Assembly: GCF_023516575.1 (NCBI RefSeq)
Contig: NZ_JAMGBE010000001.1
Coordinates: forward strand, 434,001-498,000
From: Sphingomonas hankyongi
GTDB lineage: Bacteria > Pseudomonadota > Alphaproteobacteria > Sphingomonadales > Sphingomonadaceae
Direction of reading: 5' to 3'
Length of the DNA stretch: 64,000 nucleotides
Numbering within the stretch: the stretch's first letter is position 1; every line of letters begins with the position of its first letter. The translations under genes and the position numbers were made by a program. The notes under the pieces are model-generated. The model did not search any database, had not been told where the DNA came from, and was given only the letters and a program-made list of their open reading frames with translations. Below, piece after piece: positions 50,777-61,470 of the stretch.

Positions 50777-51699
50777 TTGAGCGCCTCCTCGATCAGCCGC
50801 TCGACCAGCTCGCCGTAAGCGATGCCCTTGAGTTTCGCCTGCTCCGGGACGAGGCTCAGCGGCGTCATCCCGGGCTGTGTGTTCACCTCGAGCAGGTAGA
50901 TGCCGGCTTCCCCTTGCTCATCGTCCCAGCGGAAGTCCGATCGCGACGCCCCCTTACAGCCAAGCAGGCGATGGGCCTTGGCCGCCATGGCCATCATTGA
51001 TCCGGCGATATTGTCAGGGACCTCGGCGGGGCAGACATGGACAGTCAACCCGTCCGTATATTTCGCGTCATAATCGTAGAAGCCGGCGACCGGCTTCAGC
51101 TCGGTGACGGCCAGCGCTTCGTCGTTGATCACCGCGACAGTCAACTCGCGCCCCTTGATGAAGGGCTCGGCGAGAAGCTGGTCGAAATGATGCCACGGTC
51201 CTTCGACATCGCGGCCGATCGGCGAGCCGTAATTGCCGTCCGCGGTGACGATCGCGACCCCGACCGACGAACCCTCGTTGACGGGCTTGAGAACGTAAGG
51301 CCGCGCAATCGGGTCACGCTCGAACAGGCGTTCACTGTCGACCAAAGTACCCTCGGGCATGCGGACGCCATGCGGGACGAGCACCATCTTGGTCAGCTCT
51401 TTGTCGATGGCGATGACTGAAGTTTCGAGACCGCTATGTGTATAGCGCAGGCCCATCAGGTCCATCATGCCCTGCACCGTCCCGTCTTCGCCTGGCGTTC
51501 CGTGGAGGGCGTTGAAAACGACGTCAGGCTTCAGCTCCGCCAGCCGCGACGCAACATCACGGTCCATGTCCAGTTCGGTCACATTGGTCCAACCGCGTTC
51601 GCGCAGCGCCTCCGCCACCCCGCGGCCGCTCGTCAGCGACACTTCTCGCTCGGAAGACCAGCCGCCCATCAACACGACGACATGCAAATCCTTGTTCAT
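50773..51699 (-). CDS. ddl: D-alanine--D-alanine ligase
   Basis: 308 residues from ATG 51699. ATP-grasp ligase that makes the dipeptide end of the wall precursor. N-terminal VVLMGGWSSEREVSLTSGRG carries the first D-Ala site (SSEREVS), and LLEVNTQPGMTPLSLVPEQA holds the second and the Mg ligands. The start at 51699 overlaps the murB stop as ATGA; the ninefold longer N-terminal option from 51726 was rejected because those codons are murB sequence. Confidence 0.97.
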   Translation of the reverse strand: MNKDLHVVVLMGGWSSEREVSLTSGRGVAEALRERGWTNVTELDMDRDVASRLAELKPDVVFNALHGTPGEDGTVQGMMDLMGLRYTHSGLETSVIAIDKELTKMVLVPHGVRMPEGTLVDSERLFERDPIARPYVLKPVNEGSSVGVAIVTADGNYGSPIGRDVEGPWHHFDQLLAEPFIKGRELTVAVINDEALAVTELKPVAGFYDYDAKYTDGLTVHVCPAEVPDNIAGSMMAMAAKAHRLLGCKGASRSDFRWDDEQGEAGIYLLEVNTQPGMTPLSLVPEQAKLKGIAYGELVERLIEEALK

Positions 51700-52592
51700 T
51701 CCGTGCCGACCCGCTGGATTTCCCATTCGAGAGTGATGTTGCTTTTTGCCTTAACTCGGCGGCGAACTTCCTCGCCCAATGCCTCGATGTCGGCACTGGT
51801 TGCGCTACCGAGATTGAGCAGGAAGTTGCAATGCTTTTCCGAGACTTGTGCGTCGCCGATTGTCAGTCCGCGGCATCCTGCCGCGTCGACGAGGGCCCAC
51901 GCCTTGTGACCAGGCGGATTCTTGAACGTGGATCCCCCCGTCCGGCTGCGCAGGGGCTGCGACTCCTCGCGGGCTCGCGCGATGGCATCCATCTCCGCGC
52001 CGATCGCGTCGGGCTTGCCGGGGATCCCGCGAAAGGTCGCTTCCAGGACCACGGCGCCTTCGGGCACTTCGCTGTGCCGATAGGTGTAACCGAGCTTGTC
52101 GGCCGGCCATTCCTCTACATCGCCTGATCGCAGCGCGAGCTTTGCCGAAACGAGAATGTCGCTGACTTCGCGGCCATATGCGCCGCCATTCATGCGGACG
52201 AAACCGCCAACCGTCCCTGGAATGCCGCGCAGGAATTCGAGCCCGGCGATGCCGGCGTCGCGAGCAGTGGAGGAGACAAGGATACCGCTGGCTCCGCCGC
52301 CACAGCGCAACGTCACCTCATCCACACGCTCGATCTTCGCAAAAGGCTTGCCGAGTCGAATGACCACACCGCGAACTCCTCCGTCGCGCACGATCAGGTT
52401 GGACCCGAGCCCGAGCGCCATGACCGGCATGTCGCTCTCAATCTGCCGCAGGAACTGAACGAGGTCCTCGGCATCGCTCGGCTCGAACAGCCATTCCGCA
52501 CTTCCGCCGCTCTTGAACCAGACAAGCGGCGCCAGCGGCGCGTTCGGCGTCAGCTTGCCGCGTACGGCCGGCATGGTTGCGACGGCGCTCAT
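51696..52592 (-). CDS. murB: UDP-N-acetylenolpyruvylglucosamine reductase
   Basis: 298 residues. FAD enzyme that reduces the enolpyruvyl ether to give UDP-MurNAc. FAD-binding segment [20 protein letters not shown], the active region [20 protein letters not shown], and [13 protein letters not shown] with the serine general acid. The size and lack of the extra C-terminal loop suggest the shorter (type II) form. Between murC and ddl, with overlapping stop/start codons on both sides. Confidence 0.97.
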   Translation of the reverse strand: MSAVATMPAVRGKLTPNAPLAPLVWFKSGGSAEWLFEPSDAEDLVQFLRQIESDMPVMALGLGSNLIVRDGGVRGVVIRLGKPFAKIERVDEVTLRCGGGASGILVSSTARDAGIAGLEFLRGIPGTVGGFVRMNGGAYGREVSDILVSAKLALRSGDVEEWPADKLGYTYRHSEVPEGAVVLEATFRGIPGKPDAIGAEMDAIARAREESQPLRSRTGGSTFKNPPGHKAWALVDAAGCRGLTIGDAQVSEKHCNFLLNLGSATSADIEALGEEVRRRVKAKSNITLEWEIQRVGTE

Positions 52593-54001
52593 TTAGTCGC
52601 CCTCGCACCGCGGACGCCATCCGGAATGGCCGCCGCCCACCTGGTGATGTCACCCGCGCCCATACAGATGATCATGTCGCCTTCGGCGGCGAGGTCCCTC
52701 AATTCCCGGCTCAACTCGCCAAGGTCGGCCACGGCGCGGACCATGCGGTGGCCGCGCGCGCGCAGGCCCTCGACAAGAGAAGCCGAATCCACGCCCTCGA
52801 TCGGCTCCTCGCCGGCCGGATACACCGGCGCGACGAAGACGACGTCTGCGTCATTGAACGCGCTCTGGAAGTCTTCCATCAGCGCCTCGAGCCGGGTGTA
52901 GCGATGAGGCTGCATCACGGCGATCACCCGCCCTTCGGCGCCTTCGCGCGCCGCCGAAAGCACGGCGCGTATCTCCGTCGGGTGATGAGCGTAATCGTCG
53001 ATGACCATCGCACCGTCGACTTCGCCGACATGGGTAAAACGCCGCTTCACGCCTTCGAACTTCTCGAAGCCTGCAACGATCGCGTCGTCAGCGATGCCAA
53101 GCTCCAATGCGACCGCGATTGCCGCGAGCGCGTTCTGGACATTGTGACGGCCGGGAATCGGCACGTAGATGGCAACAGTGCGGCGCTCGCCGTCCTTGCC
53201 CAGGATGACGGCATCGAACCTGCTACCCCCGGGAACCGGAGTGACATTATCCGCGCGGACATCTGCGAGCGCCGAGAAGCCATAAGTCACGATGCGCCGG
53301 TCGCGAATTCGGCCGATGACGTTTTGCACTTCCGGATGGTCGACGCACAGGACGGCGAGGCCGTAAAAAGGCACGTTCTCGATGAACTCGACGAACGCGT
53401 CCTTTACCTTGTCGAAGTCGCCATAGTGCTCGAGATGTTCGGGATCGATGTTCGTCACGACCGCGATCGTGCCGTCGAGCCGAAGGAAGCTGCCGTCGCT
53501 CTCGTCGGCCTCGATCACCCACCAGTCGCTCTTTCCGAGGCGCGCATTCGATCCGTAGCGATTGATGATGCCGCCGTTGATGACTGTCGGGTCGAGGCCG
53601 CCATTGTCGAGGAGGGCCGCGATCATCGATGTAGTCGTCGTCTTCCCATGCGTGCCTGCGACGGCCACCGTCTTCTGCATGCGCATAAGTTCGGCGAGCA
53701 TCTCGGCGCGCTTGACCCGCGGCAGGCGCCGCTCGGCCGCGGCATCCATCTCCGGATTGTTGTCCTTAATCGCGGAAGAGCAGACGACGACCGCCGCCTC
53801 GCCGATATTTTCGGCCGAGTGGCCGATCATGACCTTTATGCCCTCCTTGCGCAGCTTTTCGACGACATAGCTTTCGGCGACGTCGGATCCCTGCACTGTG
53901 TAGCCAAGCTGGTGCATCACCTCCGCGATGCCGGACATTCCGATCCCGCCGATCCCGACAAAGTGGATCGTCCCGATGTCCGTGCCCAAGGCCTTCATCA
54001 T
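52589..54001 (-). CDS. murC: UDP-N-acetylmuramate--L-alanine ligase
   Basis: 470 residues from ATG 54001. Mur ligase that adds L-alanine. N-terminal [20 protein letters not shown] (UDP-binding domain), ATP loop [16 protein letters not shown], and the central metal/substrate motif [20 protein letters not shown], then NPTE-type C-terminal rotating domain with [13 protein letters not shown]. The start overlaps the murG stop; the longer frame to 54496 is within murG. Stop overlaps murB. Confidence 0.98.
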   Translation of the reverse strand: MMKALGTDIGTIHFVGIGGIGMSGIAEVMHQLGYTVQGSDVAESYVVEKLRKEGIKVMIGHSAENIGEAAVVVCSSAIKDNNPEMDAAAERRLPRVKRAEMLAELMRMQKTVAVAGTHGKTTTTSMIAALLDNGGLDPTVINGGIINRYGSNARLGKSDWWVIEADESDGSFLRLDGTIAVVTNIDPEHLEHYGDFDKVKDAFVEFIENVPFYGLAVLCVDHPEVQNVIGRIRDRRIVTYGFSALADVRADNVTPVPGGSRFDAVILGKDGERRTVAIYVPIPGRHNVQNALAAIAVALELGIADDAIVAGFEKFEGVKRRFTHVGEVDGAMVIDDYAHHPTEIRAVLSAAREGAEGRVIAVMQPHRYTRLEALMEDFQSAFNDADVVFVAPVYPAGEEPIEGVDSASLVEGLRARGHRMVRAVADLGELSRELRDLAAEGDMIICMGAGDITRWAAAIPDGVRGARATK

Positions 54002-55158
54002 GCGGGGACGCCCCCCGCAGGAGCTCCAACGCGAACGCGAGGTGTGAGTCCCGCTCCGACTTCCACTGGGGCAAGCCCGTTCCCGATCCGCTCGACTAGG
54101 TCGGCAAGGTCGCGGGCCGCATGGGGACGACCGACGGAAAGTGCGCGGGCGGCGGCATTGTTCAACGCAATAGGATCGGCCGCCATCGCCTCGATCTGCC
54201 GCGCCAGCACTTCGGCCGTAAAGCTCGCCTGCTGGATCGTGCGCGCGCCGCCTGCCTTGGTCATCTCGCGCGCATTGGCCGTCTGATGATCGTCGGTCGC
54301 GGCGGCAAAAGGGATCAGGATGGCAGGCCGACCGGCCGCGCTTAGCTCCGCAATGGTCGAAGCGCCCGCGCGGCCAATGAAGAGGTGCGCATCGGCGAGC
54401 TTCTCGGCCATGTCCTCGATGTAGGTTGTGAGCTCCGCTGGAATGCCCAGTTCCGCATAGCGGCCGCGAACACCTTCGATGTCCTCCGGCCGGCATTGCT
54501 GCACGACCTGCAGGCGCCTGCGCAAAGAGGCTTCGAGCATGCCGAGGCCTTCGGGCACAACCTGCCCGAGCACCGTCGCGCCCTGACTTCCACCCGTGAT
54601 CAGTATTTTCAATGGTGCGAATTCGTCGAACGGCGGGAACGGAAGTTCGCCAAGTTTCGCGATTTCGATCCGAACCGGATTGCCGACCAGCACCGTCTTC
54701 GCGCCATATTTGGGCTTGAGCCGATCGACCTGGTCGTAAGCCGTGCCGATCGCTTCTGCCTCGGCAGCGAGGAGTCGATTAACCCGCCCCAGCACCGCAT
54801 TCTGTTCGTGAAGCACGGTGGGGATTCGAAGAGCACTCGCTGCGAGCAGGGACGGAAACGCCGGATAGCCTCCGAAACCTACGACTGCATCGGGCCGGTG
54901 TTCGCCGTACAACCGCTTGGCCTGCGCCCGCCCGCGGGCCACGGCTCCGAGCGCCTTGATCCATCCGACCGGCCCCCCGCCCAGGCGCCCGGCAGGCAGG
55001 ATGTGAACCGGTACATTTTCGAAGATGCCGGGGAAGCGCGCCCCGCGCTCATCGGTGATGAGAAGCACGCCATGGCCGCGACTTTTCAATTCCACGGCTA
55101 GCGCATGGGCGGGGATCATGTGCCCGCCGGTGCCGCCCGCCGCCAATACAAAGTTCAT
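53998..55158 (-). CDS. murG: UDP-GlcNAc--undecaprenyl-P-P-MurNAc-pentapeptide transferase
   Basis: 386 residues from ATG 55158. Peripheral membrane GT28 enzyme that makes lipid II from lipid I. Glycine-rich loop [20 protein letters not shown], membrane-contact region, [15 protein letters not shown], then [15 protein letters not shown] and [20 protein letters not shown] in the C-terminal nucleotide domain. The start overlaps the ftsW stop (ATGA). A longer frame upstream belongs to ftsW coding sequence. Confidence 0.98.
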   Translation of the reverse strand: MNFVLAAGGTGGHMIPAHALAVELKSRGHGVLLITDERGARFPGIFENVPVHILPAGRLGGGPVGWIKALGAVARGRAQAKRLYGEHRPDAVVGFGGYPAFPSLLAASALRIPTVLHEQNAVLGRVNRLLAAEAEAIGTAYDQVDRLKPKYGAKTVLVGNPVRIEIAKLGELPFPPFDEFAPLKILITGGSQGATVLGQVVPEGLGMLEASLRRRLQVVQQCRPEDIEGVRGRYAELGIPAELTTYIEDMAEKLADAHLFIGRAGASTIAELSAAGRPAILIPFAAATDDHQTANAREMTKAGGARTIQQASFTAEVLARQIEAMAADPIALNNAAARALSVGRPHAARDLADLVERIGNGLAPVEVGAGLTPRVRVGAPAGGVPA

Positions 55159-56378
55159 GCCGTTAAGCTCTCCCCGCTCCATCTCACCACGTAGGGCGAG
55201 CGGGTCAGATACGGGTTCCGCCGCGTGAAGGCGAGCAGCAACCCCATGCCGATCGAGAGTGCCAACATCGAGCTTCCGCCATAGCTGATGAACGGCAACG
55301 TCATTCCCTTGGAAGGCGCCAGTTGCACGTTGACCATCATATTGATCAGCGCCTGCAGTCCGAACTCGATCACCAGGCCGGCGGCGGCAAGGATCGCGAA
55401 GCTGTTTTCCTCGTCGAGCAGCTTGATCAGCACGCGCGCGACAATGCCCAGATAGAGGCACGCGATCGCGAGGCAGGCAATCAGCCCGAACTCCTCGCCG
55501 ATGACGGAGAAAATATAGTCGGTGTGCGGCTCCGGGAGCCCGAACTTGCGGGTGCCTCCCCCCGGGCCCATGCCGAACAGGCCTCCCGCGGTCAGCGTCC
55601 GCATCGCATTCTCGACCTGGAAATTGTCGCCTTCGCCGAAGAGGAAGCCGTCAATGCGAACCGTCGCGACCGGATAAAAGAAATAAGCGAGGATCACCCC
55701 GGCGACCGCAGCACCGGCGAGGATACCCAGCGTACGGAGGCTCACGCCGGCCAGCGCAAGCATCGCAATCCATACGCAGCAGTAGATGATGGTCGATCCG
55801 AAGTCCGGCTGCTGCATGAGAAGCGCCGCAACCGCTCCCGTGATCAATGCCGAAAGGAGGAACACCGGAAGCGACTTGTCTGCCTCCTTCAGGCTGAGCA
55901 GCCAGGCCATGGCGATGACGAAGAAGGGCTTCAGGAATTCGGAAGGCTGGAGCTGGCCGACGCCGATTTCGATCCACCTTTTCGCGCCGTTCACCTCCGG
56001 CCCCAGCACGGGCACGAAGATCAGCAGCACGAAGAAGAATGCCGCGCCGAACAGCGAGAGGCGGCGCGCGCGGTCCCTGGGCATCATCGAAATGCCGATC
56101 ATCACCGGAACGCCGAGCGCGATCCACGCAAGCTGGCGCCAGAAATAATAGAGCTCGGAGAAGTGGACTTTGCCGCCCGAATAGCGCTCGGCGGCGGCCG
56201 GCGACGCGGCAGCGACTGCGATCAGCCCGATGCCGATCAGCGTCGCGACAAGCAGGAGCAGGACCTTGTCGATCTCCCAGAACCAGCGTCCCAACGGCGA
56301 CGTGTCGGAACGGCCGTAATTGCCGGGGTCCATCAACGCTGCCTTGGCTTTGATCTTGCCCGAGATGCTCCCGATCAT
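55155..56378 (-). CDS. ftsW: SEDS-family peptidoglycan polymerase FtsW
   Basis: 407 residues with about ten membrane helices. FtsW is the septal glycan polymerase paired with FtsI. Family blocks: KRWIEIGVGQLQPSEFLKPF (SEDS signature), MQQPDFGSTIIY with the catalytic aspartate region, and the C-terminal LPFISYGGSSMLALSIGMGL. Overlaps murD (ATGA) in front and murG behind. Confidence 0.97.
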   Translation of the reverse strand: MIGSISGKIKAKAALMDPGNYGRSDTSPLGRWFWEIDKVLLLLVATLIGIGLIAVAAASPAAAERYSGGKVHFSELYYFWRQLAWIALGVPVMIGISMMPRDRARRLSLFGAAFFFVLLIFVPVLGPEVNGAKRWIEIGVGQLQPSEFLKPFFVIAMAWLLSLKEADKSLPVFLLSALITGAVAALLMQQPDFGSTIIYCCVWIAMLALAGVSLRTLGILAGAAVAGVILAYFFYPVATVRIDGFLFGEGDNFQVENAMRTLTAGGLFGMGPGGGTRKFGLPEPHTDYIFSVIGEEFGLIACLAIACLYLGIVARVLIKLLDEENSFAILAAAGLVIEFGLQALINMMVNVQLAPSKGMTLPFISYGGSSMLALSIGMGLLLAFTRRNPYLTRSPYVVRWSGESLTA

Positions 56379-57613
56379 AACCCCTCCACCAATGACCGGT
56401 ATTGGTCCCCCCGGTCCTCGAAGTCGCGGAACTGGTCGAAACTCGCGCAGGCCGGCGACAGCAGCACCGTATCACCGCTCTGGGCGTCCGCAGCGGCCTG
56501 ACGCACAGCATCAGCCAGTTTTCCACAGTTTTTCACGGACATGTGAGGACTTAACAGTCCATCGAACAGCTCAGCGGCTTCGCCGATCGTGTAGGCGGAG
56601 CGGACGTGGCCGAAGTGCGGCGCGCATTCGTCGAGATTGTCGGTCTTCGCCTGCCCGCCCAGGATCCAGCGGATCGACGGGAAGGCCGCGAGGGCGGGAG
56701 CGGTGGCGGTCGGGTTGGTCGCCTTGCTGTCGTTGACGAACAGGACGCCGTGCTTCTCGCGGATGCGCTCCATGCGATGCGGCAGGCCGGGGTAGGTCCG
56801 GAGGCCTTCCTCTATCTCACCGGCGCCTATGCCGAGAATCTCACAACTCTCGATCGCGGCAGCGGCATTCTGAGCATTGTGCGGACCTTGCAGAGAGGGC
56901 CAATTCCTCTGATCAAGGCCCGCATCGCGGCCGCGAACCGTGACACCCGTCGACATTTGAAGCAGCCGCTCTTTCGACGCGCAATATGCCTCGAAGCTAT
57001 CGTACCGATCGAGATGGTCGGGCGTGATGTTGAGCAGCACCGCGACGTCGCAGTCGAGGCTCTGCGTCAGGTCGATCTGGTAGCTTGAAAGCTCCAGAAC
57101 ATAGACCCCGCCTTTCGGAAGCGGGTCTTGCGCGAGGATTGGAAGCCCGATGTTGCCGCCCATCGTCGTCGGCACTCCGGCGGTTTCGAGGATATGATGA
57201 ACGAGCGCGGTCGTCGTGGACTTGCCGTTGGTGCCGGTGATTCCGACGACCTTGTGCGGCGGCAGCTCGAGCCGCGCGCGGGCGAAAAGCTCGATGTCGC
57301 CAATGATCTCGACGGCGGCATCCCGCGCCCGCTTCGCAATCGGGTGACGATTGAGCGGAACGCCGGGTGAAACTACCAGCGCATCAAAGTCGCCGATTTC
57401 GCGAAAATCTGTGTCCCCGCGGAGGCGGGGATCCAGCACGAGGCTCCTGCCTTCGCAGGAGCACAATTCTGCGTTTGCCCGTGCATTCGGATTTTCATCC
57501 CACGCCGTGACCTTCGCGCCGCTGGCAAGCAGCGCCTCGACCGTCGCCAGCCCGGAGCGAGCGAGACCGTAAACCGCGTAGTGCTTGCCGGCGAAGGCCC
57601 GGGCCGTGATCAC
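56375..57613 (-). CDS. murD: UDP-N-acetylmuramoylalanine--D-glutamate ligase with inserted palindromic element
   Basis: 412 residues from GTG 57613 (GTGA overlap with mraY). Mur ligase for D-glutamate; ATP loop [20 protein letters not shown], central [10 protein letters not shown] and C-terminal [20 protein letters not shown]. Residues about 50-68 ([19 protein letters not shown]) do not look like MurD: they are the translation of a double-hairpin DNA repeat at 57411-57464. The frame is kept and the flanks continue as normal MurD ([16 protein letters not shown]). The insert lies in the UDP-binding N-terminal domain, probably in a surface loop, and the enzyme is expected to stay active since it is essential. 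Confidence 0.96.
   Translation of the reverse strand: MITARAFAGKHYAVYGLARSGLATVEALLASGAKVTAWDENPNARANAELCSCEGRSLVLDPRLRGDTDFREIGDFDALVVSPGVPLNRHPIAKRARDAAVEIIGDIELFARARLELPPHKVVGITGTNGKSTTTALVHHILETAGVPTTMGGNIGLPILAQDPLPKGGVYVLELSSYQIDLTQSLDCDVAVLLNITPDHLDRYDSFEAYCASKERLLQMSTGVTVRGRDAGLDQRNWPSLQGPHNAQNAAAAIESCEILGIGAGEIEEGLRTYPGLPHRMERIREKHGVLFVNDSKATNPTATAPALAAFPSIRWILGGQAKTDNLDECAPHFGHVRSAYTIGEAAELFDGLLSPHMSVKNCGKLADAVRQAAADAQSGDTVLLSPACASFDQFRDFEDRGDQYRSLVEGL
57411..57464. repeat. Double-hairpin palindromic element inserted in frame in murD
   Basis: Two perfect hairpins follow each other: CCCCGC-GGAG-GCGGGG at 57415-57430 and GCTCCTGC-CTTC-GCAGGAGC at 57443-57462, with 12 bases between. 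This 54-base unit, a multiple of three, reads through in the murD frame with no stop. The same style of sequence (paired hairpins reading as 'LDPRLRGD'-type peptides) is familiar as an interspersed repeat in alphaproteobacterial genomes, usually between genes. Confidence 0.85.
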
Positions 57614-58680
57614 CGCAGCTTCAGGGTTGAAAGACCGGCAAGCGCAAGAATGAATGCGATGATCCAGAAGCGGATCACCACCGTCGGCTCCGACCAGCCC
57701 TTATGTTCGAAGTGATGGTGGATCGGCGCCATCAGGAATACGCGTTTGCCCGTGCGCTTGAAGACCGCCACCTGGATCACGACAGACAAGGCCTCGACTA
57801 CGAACAGGCCGCCGATGATGACGAGCACGAATTCGTGATGCGTCGCCACGGCGACGGCTCCGAGCGCTCCGCCGAGCGCCAGGCTGCCGGTGTCCCCCAT
57901 GAACACCGCGGCGGGAGGCGCATTGAACCACAGGAAGGCCAGGCAGGCTCCGACCACTGCGAGCAGCAATACCGTGAGGTCGCCCACGCCGAGGATGTGC
58001 GGAATCCCGAGGTAATTGGCGAAGCGCGCGTTACCGACGAGATAAGAGATGAGGAGGAAAGCGATCGCCGCAATCACGACCGGCATGGTCGCCAGGCCAT
58101 CGAGCCCATCCGTAAGATTTACGGCATTGCCGAAGGCGACAATCACGAACGCGCCGAACGCAATGTAACCCCAACTGAGGTCGACGACCGGGCCTTGAAC
58201 GAAGGGTAGATAGAGGTTCGTCGTGCCTTCCTTGACGATGAGCCAGGTGGCGAAACCGGCGATCAAGAATTCGAGCGCGAGGCGAGTCTTCCCCGAGAGC
58301 CCGGCATGGTGCGCCTTCTTCACCTTGTCATAATCGTCGAGGAAACCGATCGCGCCGAAGCCGGCGGTCACCAGAAGGCAGGCCCAGACATATGGGTTCT
58401 TGAGGTCCATCCAGAGCAGGACCGAGACCGACACGGAGATGAGGATGAGGAGCCCGCCCATCGTCGGCGTTCCCCGCTTGGCGAGGTGCGTCTGCGGGCC
58501 GTCGGCGCGAATGGGCTGGCCCTTACCCTGGCGTTCGCGAAGGTAGGAGATGAACCAGGGACCCAAGAGCAAGCCGATGAGCAGTGCAGTCGCGCTCGCC
58601 GCGCCCGCGCGAAAGCTGATGTAACGGATCAGGTTGAGGACGCCGGGGAAGCCCAGCTGCTCGGCAATTACGTAGAGCAT
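57610..58680 (-). CDS. mraY: Phospho-N-acetylmuramoyl-pentapeptide transferase
   Basis: 356 residues, about ten membrane helices. MraY makes lipid I. Metal site motifs: [20 protein letters not shown] (DDYDK) and [19 protein letters not shown] (DGLDGL), plus the histidine loop [20 protein letters not shown] near the C-terminus. Its start is within the last 13 bases of murF and its stop overlaps murD. Confidence 0.98.
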   Translation of the reverse strand: MLYVIAEQLGFPGVLNLIRYISFRAGAASATALLIGLLLGPWFISYLRERQGKGQPIRADGPQTHLAKRGTPTMGGLLILISVSVSVLLWMDLKNPYVWACLLVTAGFGAIGFLDDYDKVKKAHHAGLSGKTRLALEFLIAGFATWLIVKEGTTNLYLPFVQGPVVDLSWGYIAFGAFVIVAFGNAVNLTDGLDGLATMPVVIAAIAFLLISYLVGNARFANYLGIPHILGVGDLTVLLLAVVGACLAFLWFNAPPAAVFMGDTGSLALGGALGAVAVATHHEFVLVIIGGLFVVEALSVVIQVAVFKRTGKRVFLMAPIHHHFEHKGWSEPTVVIRFWIIAFILALAGLSTLKLR

Positions 58681-60053
58681 GACGGCGCCTTCGCCACATG
58701 CTCGACCAGCTTGGCAAGCCCCACGGAGTTCGACGCCTTGACCAGGACCGCGTCGCCGGGCCGGAGCATCTGCATCAGGTCCTCGATGGCCTCGTCGACG
58801 GTCGCGGTCAGGTCGAGCGCGATCTTTCCGACGATCTGCTCTGCAAGCGGCCGCATCTCGTCTCCGATCAGGATCAGGCGATCGACATGCGCGCCGAGAA
58901 CGGCGGGGGCGAGGCCGGCGTGAAGGGCGTCGCTATGTTCGCCCAGCTCCCGCATCGGTCCCAGGACCGCGATCCTGCGGCCCACGTCGCGTTCATCGCC
59001 GAGGCTTTTCAGCGTCGCCGCCATCGACGCGGGGTTCGCGTTGTAGCTTTCGTCGATGAGGAGCACTTCGCCGTCTTCGAGCGGCACCATGTGGCGCTGC
59101 CCGCGTCCCTTGAGCCCGGCCATGTCGGCGAGCGCCAATCCCGCGACAGCCACATCTTCGCCCAATGCTTCGACCGCGGCGAGCACTGCGAGCGCGTTGG
59201 TGACCCAATGCTCGCCGCGCTGCGAAATTGTGAAGGTGAGCTCCCGTTCCAGGAGGGCCGCGCTGATCAGGCTTCCGCCCCCTTCTGCCGCCACCGCATG
59301 AATCGCGTGAACGTCTGCGTCGCCGCCCCCAAAGGTGATGATCCGATCGGCATAACGGCGCGCGGCCCTCACCAGACGATCGCGGTGTGCCGTGTCGTTC
59401 GGGACGATTGCGATGCCGCCGGGCTCGAGACCCTGGAAGATCTCGCCTTTCGCGTCCGCGATGGCTTCTTCCGAGCCGAGGTTTTCGATGTGGGCGGGGG
59501 CGATGGCCGTCACCAGCCCGAGGTCGGGTCGGATCTGCCGGGTCAGCGCTGCAATCTCACCCGCATTGTTCATGCCCATTTCCAACACCGCGAATTCGGC
59601 ATCGCGCGGCATGCGGGCGAGGCTCAGCGGAACGCCCGTATGATTGTTATAGCTTTTAACCGAGCGGTGAACCTTGCCTGGTCGGCACCGGTCCAGCGCG
59701 GCGTAGAGCGCCTCCTTCGTGCTGGTCTTGCCGACCGATCCCGTGACCCCGAGGATCGTTGCGCTGGTCCGCTCGCGCGACGCCCGACCGAGCGCCTGCA
59801 ACGCTGCAAACGTGTCTTCCACCAGCACGTGGGGACCACTGACGGGCTGCGACACGATCGCGCCCGCCGCTCCCGAGGCAAATGCCTGATCCACGAATTT
59901 GTGGCCGTCATGGACCGTGCCGGGCATGGCGACGAACAGGTCTCCGGGCTGGACCTCGCGGCTGTCGAAAGTCACGCCGCTCACCACGAAAGGTGTGCTC
60001 GCGATCCCGCCGGTCGCCGCCGCGATCTCCTCGGAGGTCCAGAGAGCGCTCAA
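58668..60053 (-). CDS. murF: UDP-N-acetylmuramoyl-tripeptide--D-alanyl-D-alanine ligase
   Basis: 461 residues. ATP loop [40 protein letters not shown], and [19 protein letters not shown]. It adds the D-Ala-D-Ala dipeptide to complete the precursor. The start is TTG 60053, backed by GGGAGG eight bases upstream and by overlap with the murE stop (TTGA); [16 protein letters not shown] is a normal family N-terminus. Overlaps mraY by 13 bases. Confidence 0.97.
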   Translation of the reverse strand: MSALWTSEEIAAATGGIASTPFVVSGVTFDSREVQPGDLFVAMPGTVHDGHKFVDQAFASGAAGAIVSQPVSGPHVLVEDTFAALQALGRASRERTSATILGVTGSVGKTSTKEALYAALDRCRPGKVHRSVKSYNNHTGVPLSLARMPRDAEFAVLEMGMNNAGEIAALTRQIRPDLGLVTAIAPAHIENLGSEEAIADAKGEIFQGLEPGGIAIVPNDTAHRDRLVRAARRYADRIITFGGGDADVHAIHAVAAEGGGSLISAALLERELTFTISQRGEHWVTNALAVLAAVEALGEDVAVAGLALADMAGLKGRGQRHMVPLEDGEVLLIDESYNANPASMAATLKSLGDERDVGRRIAVLGPMRELGEHSDALHAGLAPAVLGAHVDRLILIGDEMRPLAEQIVGKIALDLTATVDEAIEDLMQMLRPGDAVLVKASNSVGLAKLVEHVAKAPSCST

Positions 60054-61465
60054 GCGGCGACCTCCCGCGCGACCAGCGCGTCGTCGAAGGGCAGCACGCG
60101 GTCTCCGACGATCTGGCCCGTCTCATGACCCTTCCCGGCGACGAGGACGATGTCTCCGGCTCTCGCGCGCCGAACCGCCTCGGCGATCGCTTCGCGCCGT
60201 CCGCCCACTTCCAGGGCTCCCGGCGCCCCGGCGAGGATCGCAGCCCGGATCTCCGCAGGGTCTTCGCTGCGGGGATTGTCGTCGGTGACGATGACGATGT
60301 CCGACATGCGGGTCGCGACTGCGCCCATTTCGGGCCTCTTGCCTTGATCTCGATCACCCCCCGCGCCGAAAACGGTGATCAGTCGCCCCTCGACGTGCGG
60401 CCGCAAGGCCCCGATCGCCGCGTCCAGCGCATCGGCGGTGTGCGCGTAGTCGATATAGATTGGCGCGCCGGCACTGGTGATCACCGCGCGCTCCAGACGG
60501 CCCCGAACCGGAGCGACGCGCTGCATCGCCGAGAAGACAGCGTCCCACTTGCCCGCCGTCGCCAGCGCAAGCCCGGCCGCGGTGAGGACGTTGGCAGCCT
60601 GATAAGCACCGATCAGCGGCAGAGCGAGCCGGTACGGCCTCTCGCCATGCTCGAGCATCAGAGTCTGACCCAGCGGCGTCGGAACCTGCTCGACAAGGCG
60701 GATGGTTTCGCCCCTGCGGCCTACCGTCAGGACCTCATGACCAGCCCGTTTCGCGCGTTCGATCACCTCTTCGGACTTGGCATCGTCGGTCCAGACGACC
60801 GCGGGCTTGCCGGCCGGAAGTAGCTCTTCGAACAGCCGCATCTTGGCTTCGAAATAGGCCTCCATCGTCTCATGATAATCGAGATGATCGCGGCTGAAGT
60901 TGGTGAACGCGGCAGCGGCCAGCGGAACTCCTTCGGCGCGATGCTGGTCGAGGCCGTGGCTGGACGCTTCATAAGCGACATGGCTGATGCCCATGCGCTT
61001 CAGGCCCGCGACATTGTTGAGGAAGGTGACGATGTCCGGCGTCGTCAAACCCGTCTTCACCTGGTCGTCGGACGTCGTCACTCCAAGCGTGCCGATGGAA
61101 GCCGAGCGATGGCCCGACATGCGCCAGATCTGGCGCGTCATCTCGACCGTTGAGGTCTTGCCGTTGGTCCCCGTCACCGCAACGACGGTCTCCGGATAAG
61201 GCGCGTAGAATTTGGCCGCGAGATCGGCGAAGCGTCTGCGCGGCTTATCATCGGCGAGATGCGGGACGCGTGTAACGGCGGCTTCAGGCCGGGCAACCAC
61301 CGCCACCGCCCCGCGATCGACGGCGATTGGGATGAAATCCTCGCCATTGAAGACCTCGCCTTTGAACGCGCCGAACACGCTGCCCGGAGCAACCTTTCGA
61401 TGGTCGATCGCAAAGCCCGTCACTTCGGAATCGCTATCGACCCCGGCGAGGTCACGAAGGCGCAT
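60050..61465 (-). CDS. murE: UDP-MurNAc-L-Ala-D-Glu--meso-diaminopimelate ligase
   Basis: 471 residues from ATG 61465. N-terminal ITGFAIDHRKVAPG-type segment, ATP loop VAVTGTNGKTSTVEMTRQ, and the DNPR motif in IVTDDNPRSEDPAE, which marks meso-diaminopimelate as substrate and so a Gram-negative type wall. GGAGC lies upstream; the far longer frame to 62035 is inside ftsI and was rejected. Five bases separate it from ftsI; its stop overlaps murF. Confidence 0.97.
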   Translation of the reverse strand: MRLRDLAGVDSDSEVTGFAIDHRKVAPGSVFGAFKGEVFNGEDFIPIAVDRGAVAVVARPEAAVTRVPHLADDKPRRRFADLAAKFYAPYPETVVAVTGTNGKTSTVEMTRQIWRMSGHRSASIGTLGVTTSDDQVKTGLTTPDIVTFLNNVAGLKRMGISHVAYEASSHGLDQHRAEGVPLAAAAFTNFSRDHLDYHETMEAYFEAKMRLFEELLPAGKPAVVWTDDAKSEEVIERAKRAGHEVLTVGRRGETIRLVEQVPTPLGQTLMLEHGERPYRLALPLIGAYQAANVLTAAGLALATAGKWDAVFSAMQRVAPVRGRLERAVITSAGAPIYIDYAHTADALDAAIGALRPHVEGRLITVFGAGGDRDQGKRPEMGAVATRMSDIVIVTDDNPRSEDPAEIRAAILAGAPGALEVGGRREAIAEAVRRARAGDIVLVAGKGHETGQIVGDRVLPFDDALVAREVAA

Positions 61466-61470
61466 CGCGA

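Noticed and set aside
52577-54286. 569-codon plus-strand frame opposite murC and murG
   Set aside because: Antisense shadow; crosses a gene border on the other strand.
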